Below are positions 22,101 through 45,815 of a stretch of DNA of 64,000 nucleotides, piece by piece; the stretch's first letter is position 1, and each line of letters opens with the position of its first letter. The notes under the pieces were generated by a model. It was not told the DNA's origin, made no database searches, and was given only the letters and a program-made list of their open reading frames with translations. Where the stretch lies: positions 1 through 64,000 of the forward strand of contig JAANDG010000716.1 in the NCBI GenBank assembly GCA_036852015.1. Direction: 5' to 3'. Position numbers and translations under genes: made by a program. The DNA is from Pelodera strongyloides. Taxonomy: Eukaryota > Nematoda > Chromadorea > Rhabditida > Rhabditidae.

Positions 22101-25039
22101 GTGCACGTCGAGTTATGGAAAAGAAACCGAGCGTTCTCAAAAAAAAAGTTGATGTATTAAACGATGGTGCTAGCGACACTTGAAATTCATGTACCACCTG
22201 TACCTAAAATAACAAAGACTTGTAAATATTGCAGATTGCTCAACAATTTCATCCAGAAAGTGGTGCCCACTAATATTTTCTGTGATCTTGTCGAAGGAGA
22301 TCTAAACAGAAGATTCGATCACACAAAATATGGAATCAGACCAAAACATCGTGTGATATCGTGAGTCTTCCTGATATAATTAGTAAGATAATTTCAACAT
22401 TTATTAGCATAAGCACACACCCATCTGGGTGGAAATCAATAGAAGTACCAATAAACTGCAAATAATAATGAGAAGTAAAGTGCAAATTAATAAAATAACG
22501 ATGTATCAACAACAACAAGAGGTGTGCATCAAATAATATGATGTAGAGAAAGCAATGTTGTACGTATAACGAAACCCTTGGTACTGTAGTTGATTAGCAA
22601 TCGGGTAAAAGAAAAATGGAAAGGTGTATCATACAAGTGCAATATGTAAGTGAACTAAAGCGCACAGTGTTTATTACGATACCGTTTGATATTAAGTAAC
22701 ACACCAAATTAGCTATATTTGACTAATTGGATGGAAAACCGTTTGGCTTGCGAAGAGCATACTGTTGCTGGTCAGAATAATTATAATGTAATGGCTCATG
22801 TGCCGGTCAGGGAATTTCTATCAGCTAGCTCGAGAACTGTATCTCCTGTGAAGAAACGCGGGCCCTTTACTCTCTACGGGACACATCGGCCAAGAGACAC
22901 CGCCCCGGATTGGAACTACAATGAAGATCCCCGACTTTTGGAAAAAACGGGACCCTGGATTCTACATGCTTAAGTCTATGTGCCCATAAATAGCCTTATT
23001 TTTCCAGTGCCCATCCTACAATTTCCGATGAACTTCCGAACCGTCTCCTCTCGGGTACGGTAGTTGTGAAGCCGAATATCAAGCACTTCAGAGAAAGGGA
23101 CATTGTCTTCGAAGACGATTCAGTGGCCGAGAATGTGGATGAGGTCGATCCCTTTAGAGTTTTGCCCGATATATAACTTACTGAACCCCGATGGACATGC
23201 ATACCAGAAAAAATGTGTTGTGAAACATGAACACATGGTCACCTTTCTTATTGTGGCTACCAAATGCCAAGCTCCCATGTGCTTATTTCATACCTAAAAG
23301 TAAGGTTCTACCAATAATCAACAGCTGGCCCGGCCATCTCTCGTTGTTTGTTCTATTACAGCTAGTAAATAATCTCCCGTTCAGGTAATCTACTGTACCG
23401 GATACACATTTTCGTTCCCACTTGTTGAGGGCGGGAAACTGATTCCCGTTGTGAAAAACAGACACGAGGGAATTTATCTCAACATGTTCCCACTGCCAAC
23501 TTCAGACAAAAACACTCTCGCATTCGTCGGATTGGTTCAGGTATGGAAAATATCATCGCACGTAGTTAAAATTTTGTAGGGTATTTTGGTTTCTTAGCAT
23601 TAGCTGGTTCAACAACTAATCATACATCGACACATATACATCGTTTCGTAGAGGTAGATACAGATGTAGACTGTTTACTTATTGTAAGATGCAGAAGACT
23701 CACGGAATCAGAGGAACCGCATGAGTGTTTGTACGAAGAGAAACCATGTTCCACTGAATATGAAAAAAATTCTGACTTGATACACCTGGAATCATCTTAA
23801 TTACACCCTAATTGCTCGCTAATTGCAGCCGTGGGGCAGTGTGATGCCAATGTCTGAACTTCAAAGTCGTCTTTTCTTCGCTCAATTAGCCGGTGAGGCT
23901 AAATTACCTTCACAGAAAGAAATGCGAGATCTTATTGCCGAGGAGAGAAGGAAATTAAGAGAGCGATATTACGAGGCTGACAGACACACATTACAGGTCG
24001 GTGATCGGCGATAGCTATATATGTTTAAAGGAACAATATATCAAGTAATCTATAATCTGCTACGAAAAGGACATATTTCCAATTTCAATTTAGAAAAAAT
24101 TGCTTCTTGCGCTTATCTTTACCGTGCACTCGTTCCGTATGTGCTGTACCACTGCAACAGCAAGCGCGTCATGGATGTACCAACTTGAATTGTTCACCCT
24201 TTCGCATCCAATAAGTGATTATAGGCATAGGGTTCGGCCGTGCGCCGCCTAGCAATGGTGTACCCTTTTTTGTGTAGCGACTGCACGAATTTCCGAATCA
24301 ACCAAGACGTGTACTTTCAGGTTGACTTCGTCTCCTACTTGGATACTGTAGCTCGTCTGATTGGTTGTCACCCAGAGGAGGATTGGACCCTGGCCCTAAA
24401 GGACCCAATGCTTTACTTGAAGGTATGAAGCGAGAGACTTTGAGACCCATTATGATTATGAGGGCATAGCTGTTGGTAATGCACCCTGAATTATGAATAA
24501 TCATCTAATTGAACACACCTTAGAAGTATCAAATCTTACCAAATATATGAATTTATGTATAGAATACGCTACGCGAGTCTTCAAACGATAGACAGATGTA
24601 GTGCACTTCCGACCAACCAACCTTTTGGCATGTTCAGGTTTAGGCCTGGTATCTTATCCATTCCCTAATATTTCAATAGTCCAGGTGCTCTTCGGTCCGT
24701 GTGTCTCATATATCTACCGTATTCGTGGTCCCCATGCATGGCCCGGAGCTCGCGAAGCTGTTATGGGAGTCGGAAAACGAACTGATATGGTAATATATTT
24801 CTCCTAAAGCAGATCTCGAATTTTTTCCGATAGATATAAAGTAGTTGTTCAGATAATCGGCGCTGAAAGTATAGGTAAAAAACCTTGACCCAGGTTTTTA
24901 TGTGTATAATAATCCCACAAAACAATTTCAGGGCTTCAAAAACGCACGCAAAGTTGTGATTCAAGAGCAAGGCGGAGGAATTAAATACTTCTTTTTCGGA
25001 GTTCTTTTTGCGGTTTTATTTTACCTATTCTTTTGCTAA
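19198..25039 (+). CDS. Flavin-containing monooxygenase
   Basis: An NADPH- and O2-dependent FAD enzyme that oxygenates nucleophilic N or S atoms in small molecules, anchored to the ER. The model gives 537 residues, typical for the family. Exons: 19198-19256, 19849-19940, 20162-20238, 20377-20475, 20927-20994, 21160-21305, 21608-21693, 21851-21936, 22235-22360, 23008-23143, 23385-23540, 23829-23996, 24321-24422, 24685-24789, 24932-25039. Visible motifs: FAD-binding GAGGSG at 10-15; the FMO fingerprint FxGxxxHxxxY (F166 to Y176); NADP-binding GAGNSG at 191-196; the FATGY-type motif as YCTGY at 328-332; and a C-terminal hydrophobic tail (FFFGVLFAVLFYLFFC) as membrane anchor. The phrase VINTSKEMTAYSDY is typical of nematode FMOs. 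The start lies 22 bases after an acceptor (ATCATAG), consistent with trans-splicing. It appears intact. Substrate cannot be inferred. Confidence 0.95.
19592..19827. mobile_element. MITE family D copy (TTAA-bounded)
   Basis: Ends TTAAAGGGATAGGTTCATCT and AGATGAACCTATCCCTTTAA. Inner arms also pair (CATTCACAATGAAAAGTAAA). It lies in FMO intron 1, ending about 20 bases before the exon 2 acceptor. Confidence 0.9.
21036..21126. repeat. (TGTGCG)n microsatellite
   Basis: About 90 bases of TGTGTGCG/TGTGCGTG units in FMO intron 5. Confidence 0.9.
22388..22640. repeat. Interspersed repeat, longest copy
   Basis: The left part (ATTTCAACATTTATTAGCAT) is shared with 18462-18500, the right part (AGGTGTGCATCAAATAATAT to AAGGTGTATC) with 14270-14380. 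The three are therefore differently truncated copies of one family. Located in FMO intron 9. No coding capacity seen. Confidence 0.7.
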
Positions 25040-25920
25040 AATTAAGAATTTTCTCCACTATTATTGAAATTTATAATCCTCAGTGCACTTTAGGGACGTT
25101 TTACATAAAGTTCATACTTTCGAGTTTAAAACAACCTATTTCCCAGGTTTCACTTTTATTCTAAAATTCTTAAAGTTGCTTTACATTTTCACATCCAGTG
25201 AAAATCCCTCTTCTTTGGAAACACTTCAAAAAAGCCTTTTCAATTTTCGATCAAATCTCACTAAATCAAAAAGTTCACTGAATTAAGAATAATTAAAAAT
25301 AACTAAAAAACTAGAAGTTTTGTTCTCATTTGATTTCTCTTATTCTAAAAAAATAACCACAAAATAATCATTTTACATTTTTTCTTTCCATTCTTGAACA
25401 TTCTCCCCTTGCACTGAATAACTTCAGCAAATAAAAAATTCCTTTATTTCTTATCACATTACCAGTAGTAATCGATAATACACTTAAATACTTCAAGAAG
25501 CAAAAAATTTTTGTTGAAAAAAAAAACATAAAATCGCATGAAAATAATAATTGATCACAGTCTGGACATAGTTTGACCACATTCTCTCTTCTACTCAAAA
25601 TAAGTCCTTAGAAAGCATGCATAAATAAAGAATAAATAAGACTCTATGGTACAAACAACAATACAAATTAGGGTCAAACAACTAAGCGCAATTCTAAAGA
25701 ATACAAAAATGATTTAAAGGGATACCTATCCAGTCAGCCATGTTGGAATAACTTATGATATACACTGCACCAATCATTCACATAACATATGGACATGTCT
25801 GATACAAATGTGGATACTTCAGTGCAATGTTTTAACTAAATGAAATACGAAATAAAACAGCCAGTTGAGGTTAGGAGCAGTTGTTGAAATTGAAAATACA
25901 ACTATTTCGGGGTACAGAAA
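25040..25920. other. Convergent FMO/Sec23 intergenic region
   Basis: Very AT-rich, holding the 3' untranslated parts of both genes. A lone family D-like end, TTAAAGGGATACCTATCC, lies at 25714 without a visible partner. No gene seen. Confidence 0.5.
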
Positions 25921-38035
<12,115 letters not shown>

Positions 38036-38672
38036 CCTGGTTTACCTGAAAGCAAAAACCAAATCAACCACAAGAAGAGAAAAACGGAACATTTCGGAAC
38101 GATATTATTTGCGCGCACTAAATGTTAGGCTTTCATCTATTACGAAAGGCGCACAAACTGATCGCAGCGACCACTTTTACCCATTAAGATGGAACAAATA
38201 CCAAAGGAACCACAAAGACAACAGAAAAATATACACGTCGATGGGTAAAATGGAATTCGAACACGTCGCTATGTTCTTTGGCAAAACGCCAACTCACTAT
38301 CTACAGTACTCGATTTTATGTTTACACTAAGAAAACGGTAAAATAGGGGATATCAGTTGGATGTGGACTATGGAATCAAATTTGTTCGATAACAAACCGT
38401 CGTCGAGAAAGAATATACACATAGAAAAAAATGATATAAAATATGACAAATAATTAAGAAAATATATTATTCAGCAGAAATACTACCGTAGTTTTTATTT
38501 TTTAAATTCGCGGTGTTTCAGGGACGCGGGCGGTGCATATTGTTCCTCCACTATTTGGAGAAAGTCGGCCGAATTTTTTATTTGCAACAGCCAGATTACG
38601 TTTCTTTTTTCTCGTTTCTTTGCTAAATTTCATGTGTGTTCACGTTGGGAGTACCCGCTCCGTTTCAAAACA
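38036..38672. promoter_or_regulatory. Sec23 5' region with trans-splice acceptor
   Basis: On the minus strand TTTTTGCTTTCAG ends about 10 bases before the Sec23 ATG, a good spliced-leader acceptor. Upstream sequence to 38672 is AT-rich. No TATA box or other site is assigned. Confidence 0.45.
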
Positions 38673-38872
38673 GGGTGCTATTAAAGTTGGGGGGCCAAAG
38701 TGGGCGGGGCCTCAAAAAATATTTTTTCGACCTTCCTTCGAGCCAAAATGAACAATTCTTCTAGTTCTTTTATTTCTTGCCAACAACATTGCGCTGGAGG
38801 ATTTACCTACTATACTGTTACATTGATATTGGCTAAAGATAACAGTCAAAATTTTAACAGCCGGTACCTCCC

Positions 38873-38945
<73 letters not shown>

Positions 38946-39437
38946 TACCGGTACACTTGGATTTTGTGTGATACCGACGGGGAAGCTTAGGCCTAGCTAT
39001 TTTTTTCGAATTTGGAAAGTACTTTCACATCGATAGGCTGAGCAGGAGCTAACAGTCGTCAGCGTTTCTATTGATCAGTAGGTCAGTACTGTCAGTGGCC
39101 GTTTGCACGAAAGCTTGGAGCTTGGAGCATGCTCCATGTCTACCAGTGGGAGGTGAGAGAAAGTTTGTGAGACAAATTCTCCCACAAAGGGATTCGTAGT
39201 TGCTGCTAATGCTAAAGGCTAAGGAATTGACATGTGGGACTGTATTGGCAGAGCGCCGCACTGACAATACAGTCTCATTGTAAAATTAAAATGGTGAAAA
39301 CTTAGGCAATGCATCATACACTATGTGAGCAATGGAATGCCCGTCGTAGTTTATCCAATTTTCATATGTTCAAAAAGGCGAAAAAGTAATTTTGAGGCCC
39401 CGCCCGCTTGCCCCCCCCCCCAACTTTAATAGCACCC
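38673..39437. mobile_element. TIR element, family F, with 6-bp target duplication
   Basis: Ends GGGTGCTATTAAAGTTGGGG and CCCCAACTTTAATAGCACCC, flanked on both sides by AAAACA. Sub-terminal GGCGGGGCCTCAAAA pairs with TTTTGAGGCCCCGCCC-like sequence. About 765 bases with no transposase. It contains a run of about 69 T at 38876-38944. It sits between Sec23 and PPP1R11, which are transcribed divergently. A decayed copy is at 10510-11041. Confidence 0.92.
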
Positions 39438-39709
39438 AAAACAGCCTCGTAATCAGACTGAGGAGAAGCCTAGGCCGTTCGAATGCAGAAATTTTGCCTA
39501 AGTGCTCTACATTTTTTTTTATCATGGTGGATAGGTCTGGTACTTTTTGAATATTTATCCGTCTGGCATTGTCATATAGTTTATCGCTCTTTCTTTCCCA
39601 ACACTTTGCCTTTCCCGCTATCCTCATTGCTGCCTTCATTTGACTCGACTTCCGCTGTGTTTAACCGTTTGTTTCTTTTCCTTTCATCTTACAATTTGGT
39701 TTCATGCAG

Positions 39710-40006
39710 ATGTCACAAACGGCTACTAATACTGTGACGGAAACTGCGACAACATCGACCTCCTCTGAAGTACAACCTGGTCTCGTGTTGCGACTGCAGA
39801 CTCCTGCGTCCGAGCCGAGGGTTTCGTGGGCTACAGAAACAGTTGATAACGAAGGAATGGGCAAGAAGAAGAGCAAGTGCTGTTGTATTTACAAGAAGCC
39901 TCGCGGCTGGCAGGATTCTTCGTCGGACTCTGATTCTGATATGGAAACTGATCACTGTAGAGGACACACGGAAAAGAAGACATGTGGCGACAAATGTCAA
40001 TGTTAA
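39710..40006 (+). CDS. PPP1R11: PPP1R11 (protein phosphatase 1 inhibitor-3) homologue
   Basis: 98 residues, single exon. In animals this protein binds and inhibits protein phosphatase 1, and the vertebrate form also has ubiquitin ligase activity. The family core is plain: RVSW (the PP1-docking RVxF-type motif), then TVDNEGMGKKKSKCCCIYKKP, matching the conserved W-x5-TVDNE-x-MG and CCCIY elements. An acidic Ser-rich stretch follows (SSSDSDSD), then a second Cys/His cluster (HCRGHTEKKTCGDKCQC). The start at 39710 is chosen over the ATG six bases upstream because an acceptor, TTTCATGCAG, ends exactly before it. The end lies 334 bases before the next start, suggesting an operon with the downstream ATP synthase gene. 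Confidence 0.9.
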   Translation: MSQTATNTVTETATTSTSSEVQPGLVLRLQTPASEPRVSWATETVDNEGMGKKKSKCCCIYKKPRGWQDSSSDSDSDMETDHCRGHTEKKTCGDKCQC

Positions 40007-40340
40007 TGCACTTGATCGGGTTCCACATATGTATATACGCTTCCATTATACCTTCTTTCTCGTTTCCACTATATGTTCAATGAATATAGTGCCCTTTGCG
40101 ACACATTATATTATATGTTATTTTGTTATATTTCCTATATTCGCTCATTTCTTGTACACTTTTCTTGCATAATTTGTCACTTTGTCAACACCCCAGCATT
40201 CCTTCTGAATCCTTCTCTGACTGGCATTTAGTCCGATTTCGCTTGTATTGTATTTTAATTGTTCGTGTGCGTCTTCTTTTTGTGCCTTCTTGGTTCTAAT
40301 TATTTTGTAACAAACGTTTAATAAATAAAAAATTTCAGGT
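40007..40340 (+). promoter_or_regulatory. Intercistronic region with poly(A) signal and SL acceptor
   Basis: T-rich 334-base gap. Near its end, TTTAATAAATAAAAAATTTCAG places AATAAA about ten bases before a TTTCAG acceptor, which itself ends two bases before the ATG of the next gene. This fits nematode operon processing (3' end formation coupled to trans-splicing), though the signal-to-acceptor gap is shorter than the ~100 bases usual in C. elegans; an earlier cleavage site is possible. Confidence 0.5.
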
Positions 40341-41321
40341 ATGTCCGGAACCGTCAAGCGGGTAGCTACATCTTCGCTCAACTGGGCCAAGCTCGGTGAA
40401 AAGGTATGTTTGACTTTTGACTGAGTTTGCAAGAACAGAGAACATCTGATGATTCAGTGGTTTTACCTGCGTACTGTATGCTAAGACATCAAATATTGAT
40501 TTTCTCAGGGCGCTGGGCGCTTTGATTTTGCAAAGTGCGTGAGAGGTGTCGGGTGTCCGTGTCAGTGCCTTTTTTTACAAAGCCCAATTTCGGTTTTCAC
40601 GTTCGATAATATTTAGCTCACCTCCGCCCATTCCGTGGAGCTTTCCCGTCTGAAGGGACAGAATTCCACCTTCACCGCCCAAGTTGACCAGCTTCCAGCT
40701 GATCTCCCCAAGGTATTTTTTCTCATTTTCTTTACTCATTTAATAGATTTTCCGCTGTTATTATGCTTGACACTGTAGAGTACATATTGAATATATTTGT
40801 CGGTTTGTCCATTTTTATTTTAGGTTGATTTTGCCGCCCTGAAAAAGGCGTTGCCCGCTCATGCAGCCACCATCGAATCCCTTCAGAAACAATACGAATC
40901 GATCAAGATTCCTTATGGAGAGATTCCACAGGAGTACGTTAAGGTAGGCACATATTTCATCAGTTTGTTTTTATTATTTGTTGTTGTGGAATAGATTTGT
41001 TGCCAACACATCTGCGTCAATTTTGCATGAGGCGGTCAAGGTTTGCATTGTGCTACACATGTAATGCTGCGCCGCGGCGAACATGTCCTTGGATTGCGTT
41101 GTCCGTTGTCCCATTTAGAAACTCTACTTTTCGCGTTCTCGATTTAGAAACTCTACTAGTATTTGCCTGCTGTTAAGAATTTAAGAAAACCTTGTCAGCA
41201 GCTTTCATGTCAATGTCAATATTTTTCTATACAGGAGGTCGACCAATGGGTTGAGTACAATAACGCTCGCATCAAGCTTCACGAACTGAAAGTTGCTGAT
41301 GGACTTGAGCAAGCAAAGAAG
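40341..41321 (+). CDS. ATP5PD: ATP synthase subunit d, mitochondrial (3' end missing)
   Basis: Peripheral-stalk subunit of mitochondrial F1Fo ATP synthase. Exons 40341-40403, 40617-40712, 40824-40943 and 41235-41321 encode 122 residues in frame: MSGTVKRVATSSLNWAKL, then QLPADLPKVDFAALKKALPA, the conserved SLQKQYESIKIPYG and WVEYNNARIKLHELKVADGL. The sequence matches the nematode form closely. The fourth exon ends at a normal donor (AAG|GTAATT) in phase 0, but the remaining C-terminal part, about 60-70 residues in nematodes, is not found before the satellite or in the 1.5 kb after it. Either the last intron contains the array and the exon was missed or garbled, or the gene is truncated, or the assembly is collapsed here. 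Confidence 0.9.
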
Positions 41322-41437
41322 GTAATTTTTCCTTTTTTTACGAATTGTATATTCTGCTCATTCATTACTTGTGGAAACTAGTATGTTTGTCTTTGAAGTT
41401 TAGAAGTGTATGGTACGTTCCACTCAAATAAATCATA

Positions 41438-41590
41438 ATTTTTTTTTTTTTTTTTTTTTTTCTGGGTTTATGTCCAGAATAGCCGCCTCCTGCGTGGCGA
41501 GCCCTCAGTGGATCGTCTTGATTTTTGGTTTCCTCGGAGTAGATTTTCACGTACCCCTGATATGAGGCACTATTACTGAGCTTGTGGATC
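41438..41590 (-). mobile_element. Possible retroposon with poly(A) tail
   Basis: A run of about 23 T (41438-41460) is followed by CTGGGTTTATGTCCAGAATA and a GC-richer stretch unlike the surroundings. On the minus strand this reads as a short sequence ending in poly(A), like a SINE or LINE 3' end. No target duplication or pol III boxes were confirmed. Confidence 0.3.
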
Positions 41591-41599
41591 TTCTTCGCC

Positions 41600-44500
41600 C
41601 CCTAGGTGAGTGAAGCGAAGGGGTGGCGTTTGGTATTTTTTTGCTTTGCTCCCCCGGTCGAGCCACGTTGACAAGAACAACACTTCCGCCGATGTGATTT
41701 CCCCTTTGTTTAGCATTGTATTTACGACCTACTTTTTTTTTTCGTACCACGGTTTTGGTTTGACATTGTAGCTTTGCTAACAAAACCCCCCCCAAGGTTT
41801 TTTGAGGCGCTCCCACTCCCACACAACGCCGGCTTTCATCTCCCACTGTGCCAAATGTAACCTTGTTTAAAAAAAAAATTACGGTTGTGCCTTTCATCTT
41901 CTGCCTGGGCGAATATGTCCACATGACGTCCTTCACCTTTGTTTGCCCCGTCCTAGGCCTACTTCACGAACTAGGCCTGACAATCGCGTCACTTTCGGTG
42001 CCTGTATCCCTTAATAATTTGACATCTTGTGTCGAGATTGCATCATTGATCCCACCCCAAGTTGAAGTGTGTATCACAGTTTTTTGTTTTTCCCACCCTC
42101 CTGTTGCTTATTCCTATTGTTTGAACTTTCTAGTGAGTCCCACCCCATTCCCCCCATGCAGCATTTGTGTTTGAGCCCTTTTTCCTTTCTTACACGCTGG
42201 ACGTTCCCCGTTCGCCGTGTGATATGAGATTCGACCACAGGTCCAGGTCCTCAGTACCGCGCCACCCCGGTCTTCCCTTCTTTTTGCATCCCGACCGTTC
42301 CACATTGAATGAGAACGCTCATCCCAATCACCTCTCTGGTATTTACGTTATGGATACCCTTACATCAATCGAGATCCTTCATTCTCATTTCCCCGCCCAC
42401 CCACACCATCTTATGACCCATTACTATCCCTCCAGCGTGTGGCTGTTTTCTGTCCGTTGCTGACCATGTGTCCCGTGCATCTTCTAGCCCCGCCTATGCA
42501 CGCTTTTTGTAGTACTTTAATTTCGCTTGAACGAGCGATGTGTTGTGCATAAATATAAACTAATACCGTGTTTTTCTCTGTCATCTTGGTCCCTTCTTGG
42601 TTCTACCTGCCAACCCAGGAATGATATCCATTCACTTTTTCCTTCTTCGCCCTTGTGGCGTATTTTCCGCCACTGTCTGATTCCGGAGACTTGTTCACGT
42701 GTATAAGTGCTTTCCCCACCCGTCGGTTGCACAATCCCCCCACCCTTGGTATCTTTTCCCGACCGTCATCTGCCCGCCTACCAGCGGTGTCGTTCACTGG
42801 GTTTTATTCACCCCATGTTTCAATGGACAAATTTTACACTGTGGCACATAGCGGCATTTTTTTACACACGATTTCTTTCTATGTTATCCAGTTTTCCTAA
42901 CCTGGAACACCCCCATTGTTTCCACTTACCGGCGCACTGCACTGTCGTGTGTCCCACTGACGCCAAACTCCCCTTTTGTATTTTGACCCCCGTTTTCACC
43001 TGGCATCACTCCTCCACGTGGCCTCTATGCCCCCCACTTACTTTCCGTGCACTTTATTCCAACCCCCACTGTTTTTTACAATGGAAACCCCTTTTTGGTG
43101 GGCCACGCGTGTTTCGCGTGGTGCGCCATAACTGCACTCGGTTGATTCCACTTATATTCCCCACCTGCGTTTTCCAACTGGAACCCCTCCCCCCCCCCTC
43201 CCTTGTGTGAATATGCTCTGTTTTCCGCTGATTTTTCCGTTGATACACGATCTTCACCCCCACCATCTGCTTGTTGTACCTGGTATTTTAAACCTTGGTT
43301 TTTTGCTGTGGAAGTTCACCCCCGCTATTTTCGCTTAACTTTTCCGCATCAGCCAAACATGCTTGTTATTTCCCTTACCTGGACTCTAAACCCTTACTCT
43401 TTTTGGCCTTTGTGTGTTCCTAGATTGTGGTTCTCAGTTTTGATATCTGATTTTTCTTTTATATTTTTTCATGCATGTTGGTGCACCCTTTGGACCACAA
43501 CCCGATTGTGCCCTAGTATGTTTTAATGTTGTTCCTTTTATTGCTCAAAGGATTCGCCACACCCACATGCTTTTTCAACTGGTAAATACCCCTGTGGCAA
43601 GTTTTTTTTTTTTTGTATGTGGTGTCAGCTTGTTAATACTGCCTCTCAAATTCACGATTTGTTTGCTCACCAGACTGGAGCAAACCTGTGGCAAGGCTGT
43701 GTTCTCTGCAATTATTCTGTCATCCCTCCAACGTTACTTGTTTCGCAACCCTGGAAAAGCGCCTGTTCCCTTGCAATATGTCGCATCTTCCCCAGCTTTC
43801 CTCACCGTGATTAACCCCTGTTCACCTGGGGTCCTAATCCTGGGGCCCTGTGTTCGTTTTCCGACATTTTTGTAAATCGACACACCTGTCCTCTAACATT
43901 GTTTCTTTTTTTTTTCAATGGTCACCCACTGTTTTGTGTGGACACGCCCCTGGCTTGCAGCTGCATCATTTTTTTATTTTCCTTCCCCTCCCCCCCTCTA
44001 CTGACTGCTCCAAGTGCCACCCCACACCTTATCTCCTTCACCCACCATCTCCTCTGTGTTTTGTTCATTCCCTATGCCGCCCCCACTTTTACACCACACC
44101 TGTCCGGCCACACGGATGGGTTTCAGCTGAAACTGATTTCAACACACTGTTTCACAGCGATGGATGCCAATATACCCCACTTTGGGTGCCGCAAACGATG
44201 GTTTCCCGCTCGACATACCCTTGATCTGAACCAAACTGTCTCCTCTGTCTGGAATCAGCCGCCCACCCCCCTGTCGCACGTTGTTCCGCTGCAATGATGC
44301 CACACATTTTTCATTGGCCCACAACACGCGACCACACACCCAACCTCTTTTAAATCACATCTCCTACCCAGCACACCCAGTTTTTCACCTGCGAAACCAA
44401 TGTTTCAACCGATTCACACACCACAAGGCAGCCGCCTCGTTTGCCAGCCCACTCCGAACCTGATATTCAACCCCCAGGGTCTCCATTCACGTGAATATTT

Positions 44501-45815
44501 ATCCCCCTCTTCCTCTCTTGCTGTTTAAGACCCATCTTCTTTGGTTGTTTCTGTTGACCTCGATTTCTTTTTCTTTTAGCAACCCTATATCAATCGTGTC
44601 CCTTGCTTTGTCACCTGGTAACCCCTCCCCCCCCTCATTGTGGCCACGCTGTTGGTTTCCGTGCCCCTGCTTTGTATGTCCCCCTCTCGTGTGTGTTGTG
44701 AGCGGTCGCTCTCTGCCACCCCTCCTCCCTATGCCTTGTTTATTGTCAGCATCGTGTTTCACGTCCGCCAACCGATATTCTACCCCGATCAGTTTCACCT
44801 TTGTGCCGTGCAAAACCTCTGTGGCCGAAGTATTTTTAGCCTTAACATGATCTCTCACACATAGTTGATTCTATTTTCCCTGGAAAACCTCTCCCACGTC
44901 CGGGAAACCCCCCCACTGGTTCTACTTTCCATGTCCAGGGCCCGCCTCATTAAAAACCCCCACCCCACTGTTTCACACTCAACTGATAACCCCGCGCACC
45001 CTCATTTTGTGGCCACCCCAGATGTGGTGTCGTCCTTTTAAGAAATTGAGCTCACAACACCTGTTTCCAACCGTGGAGGAACACCCCCCCCCCTTGTGGC
45101 AAGATGTGTTTCAGCTAATTAAATCTCGATCACACTACCGGTCTTCCCAACTCGGAAAACCCTTTGTCGTGGCACACCCGCCCAAGTCATGGCGTCTCCT
45201 GGCTGTGACCCGAAAAAACTGCAGACTACAACCATACCACGGTTTCCCAATCCTGGAAAACCCCTTCATGTGGCAAGATGCCTTAGCCGATCCTCTCCCC
45301 TGGCCCTAAGCTGACACCATCCAGAACTATGTCAGTTCCTTGCTTTTTAGTCCTTGTTCGAACCTGGGAAGACTTGTTTCCACCCTGCCCTTCAGCTCGC
45401 AATCCGCATTCCTCAACCAACATTGTTTTTCATACTGGCCGAAAACCCATTCCCTCTGTCTACGACAACACCCTTACGACCCACCAGCCATCCGTTGCAC
45501 CTATACCTTCCTCACTCGAATCACCCCACATTGACCCTGTATATATCCATCCCACTGATTTCAACTGTGTACACCAAACCTCATTGCTGGCACACTTTGA
45601 CCTCAGCGTTTTTACCATGCCAGAACAAATCTGTATTCACAACCACTGTTTCTTCACCTTGGACAAAACCCAGGGTGGCAATGTAGGATTTCCAGCTTCA
45701 CATTACTTTTCCTTGATCTCACATACACACCCCACTGTCCCTTTCCACTGGAAAACCTGGTTGGCCCCACCAGATGTGTTTCAGCTTAACTGATCTCACA
45801 CACTTTTTCAACTGG
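41600..45815. repeat. Heavily decayed satellite flank, C/T-rich
   Basis: Recognisable ghosts of the 61-bp unit recur (43579 TTTCAACTGGTAAATACCCC; 44126 TTTCAGCTGAAACTGATTTC; 45099 TGTGGCAAGATGTGTTTCAG) with little order between them. Base composition is strongly C- and T-rich on this strand, with runs of C and T. Identity to the unit rises towards 45.8 kb. Long open frames here are by-products of few stops and carry no family signature. Confidence 0.6.

Noticed and set aside
22719..22973. 84-codon frame in FMO intron 9
   Set aside because: Lies inside the intron between two well-defined FMO exons, has no recognised family and no clear partner exons; kept only as a weak possibility.
38876..38990. 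Poly-phenylalanine protein
   Set aside because: Translation of a T-run inside a mobile element.
42114..45793. Several frames of 100-167 codons in the C/T-rich flank
   Set aside because: Low stop frequency from skewed composition; no domain, no splice structure, and they overlap in several frames on both strands.
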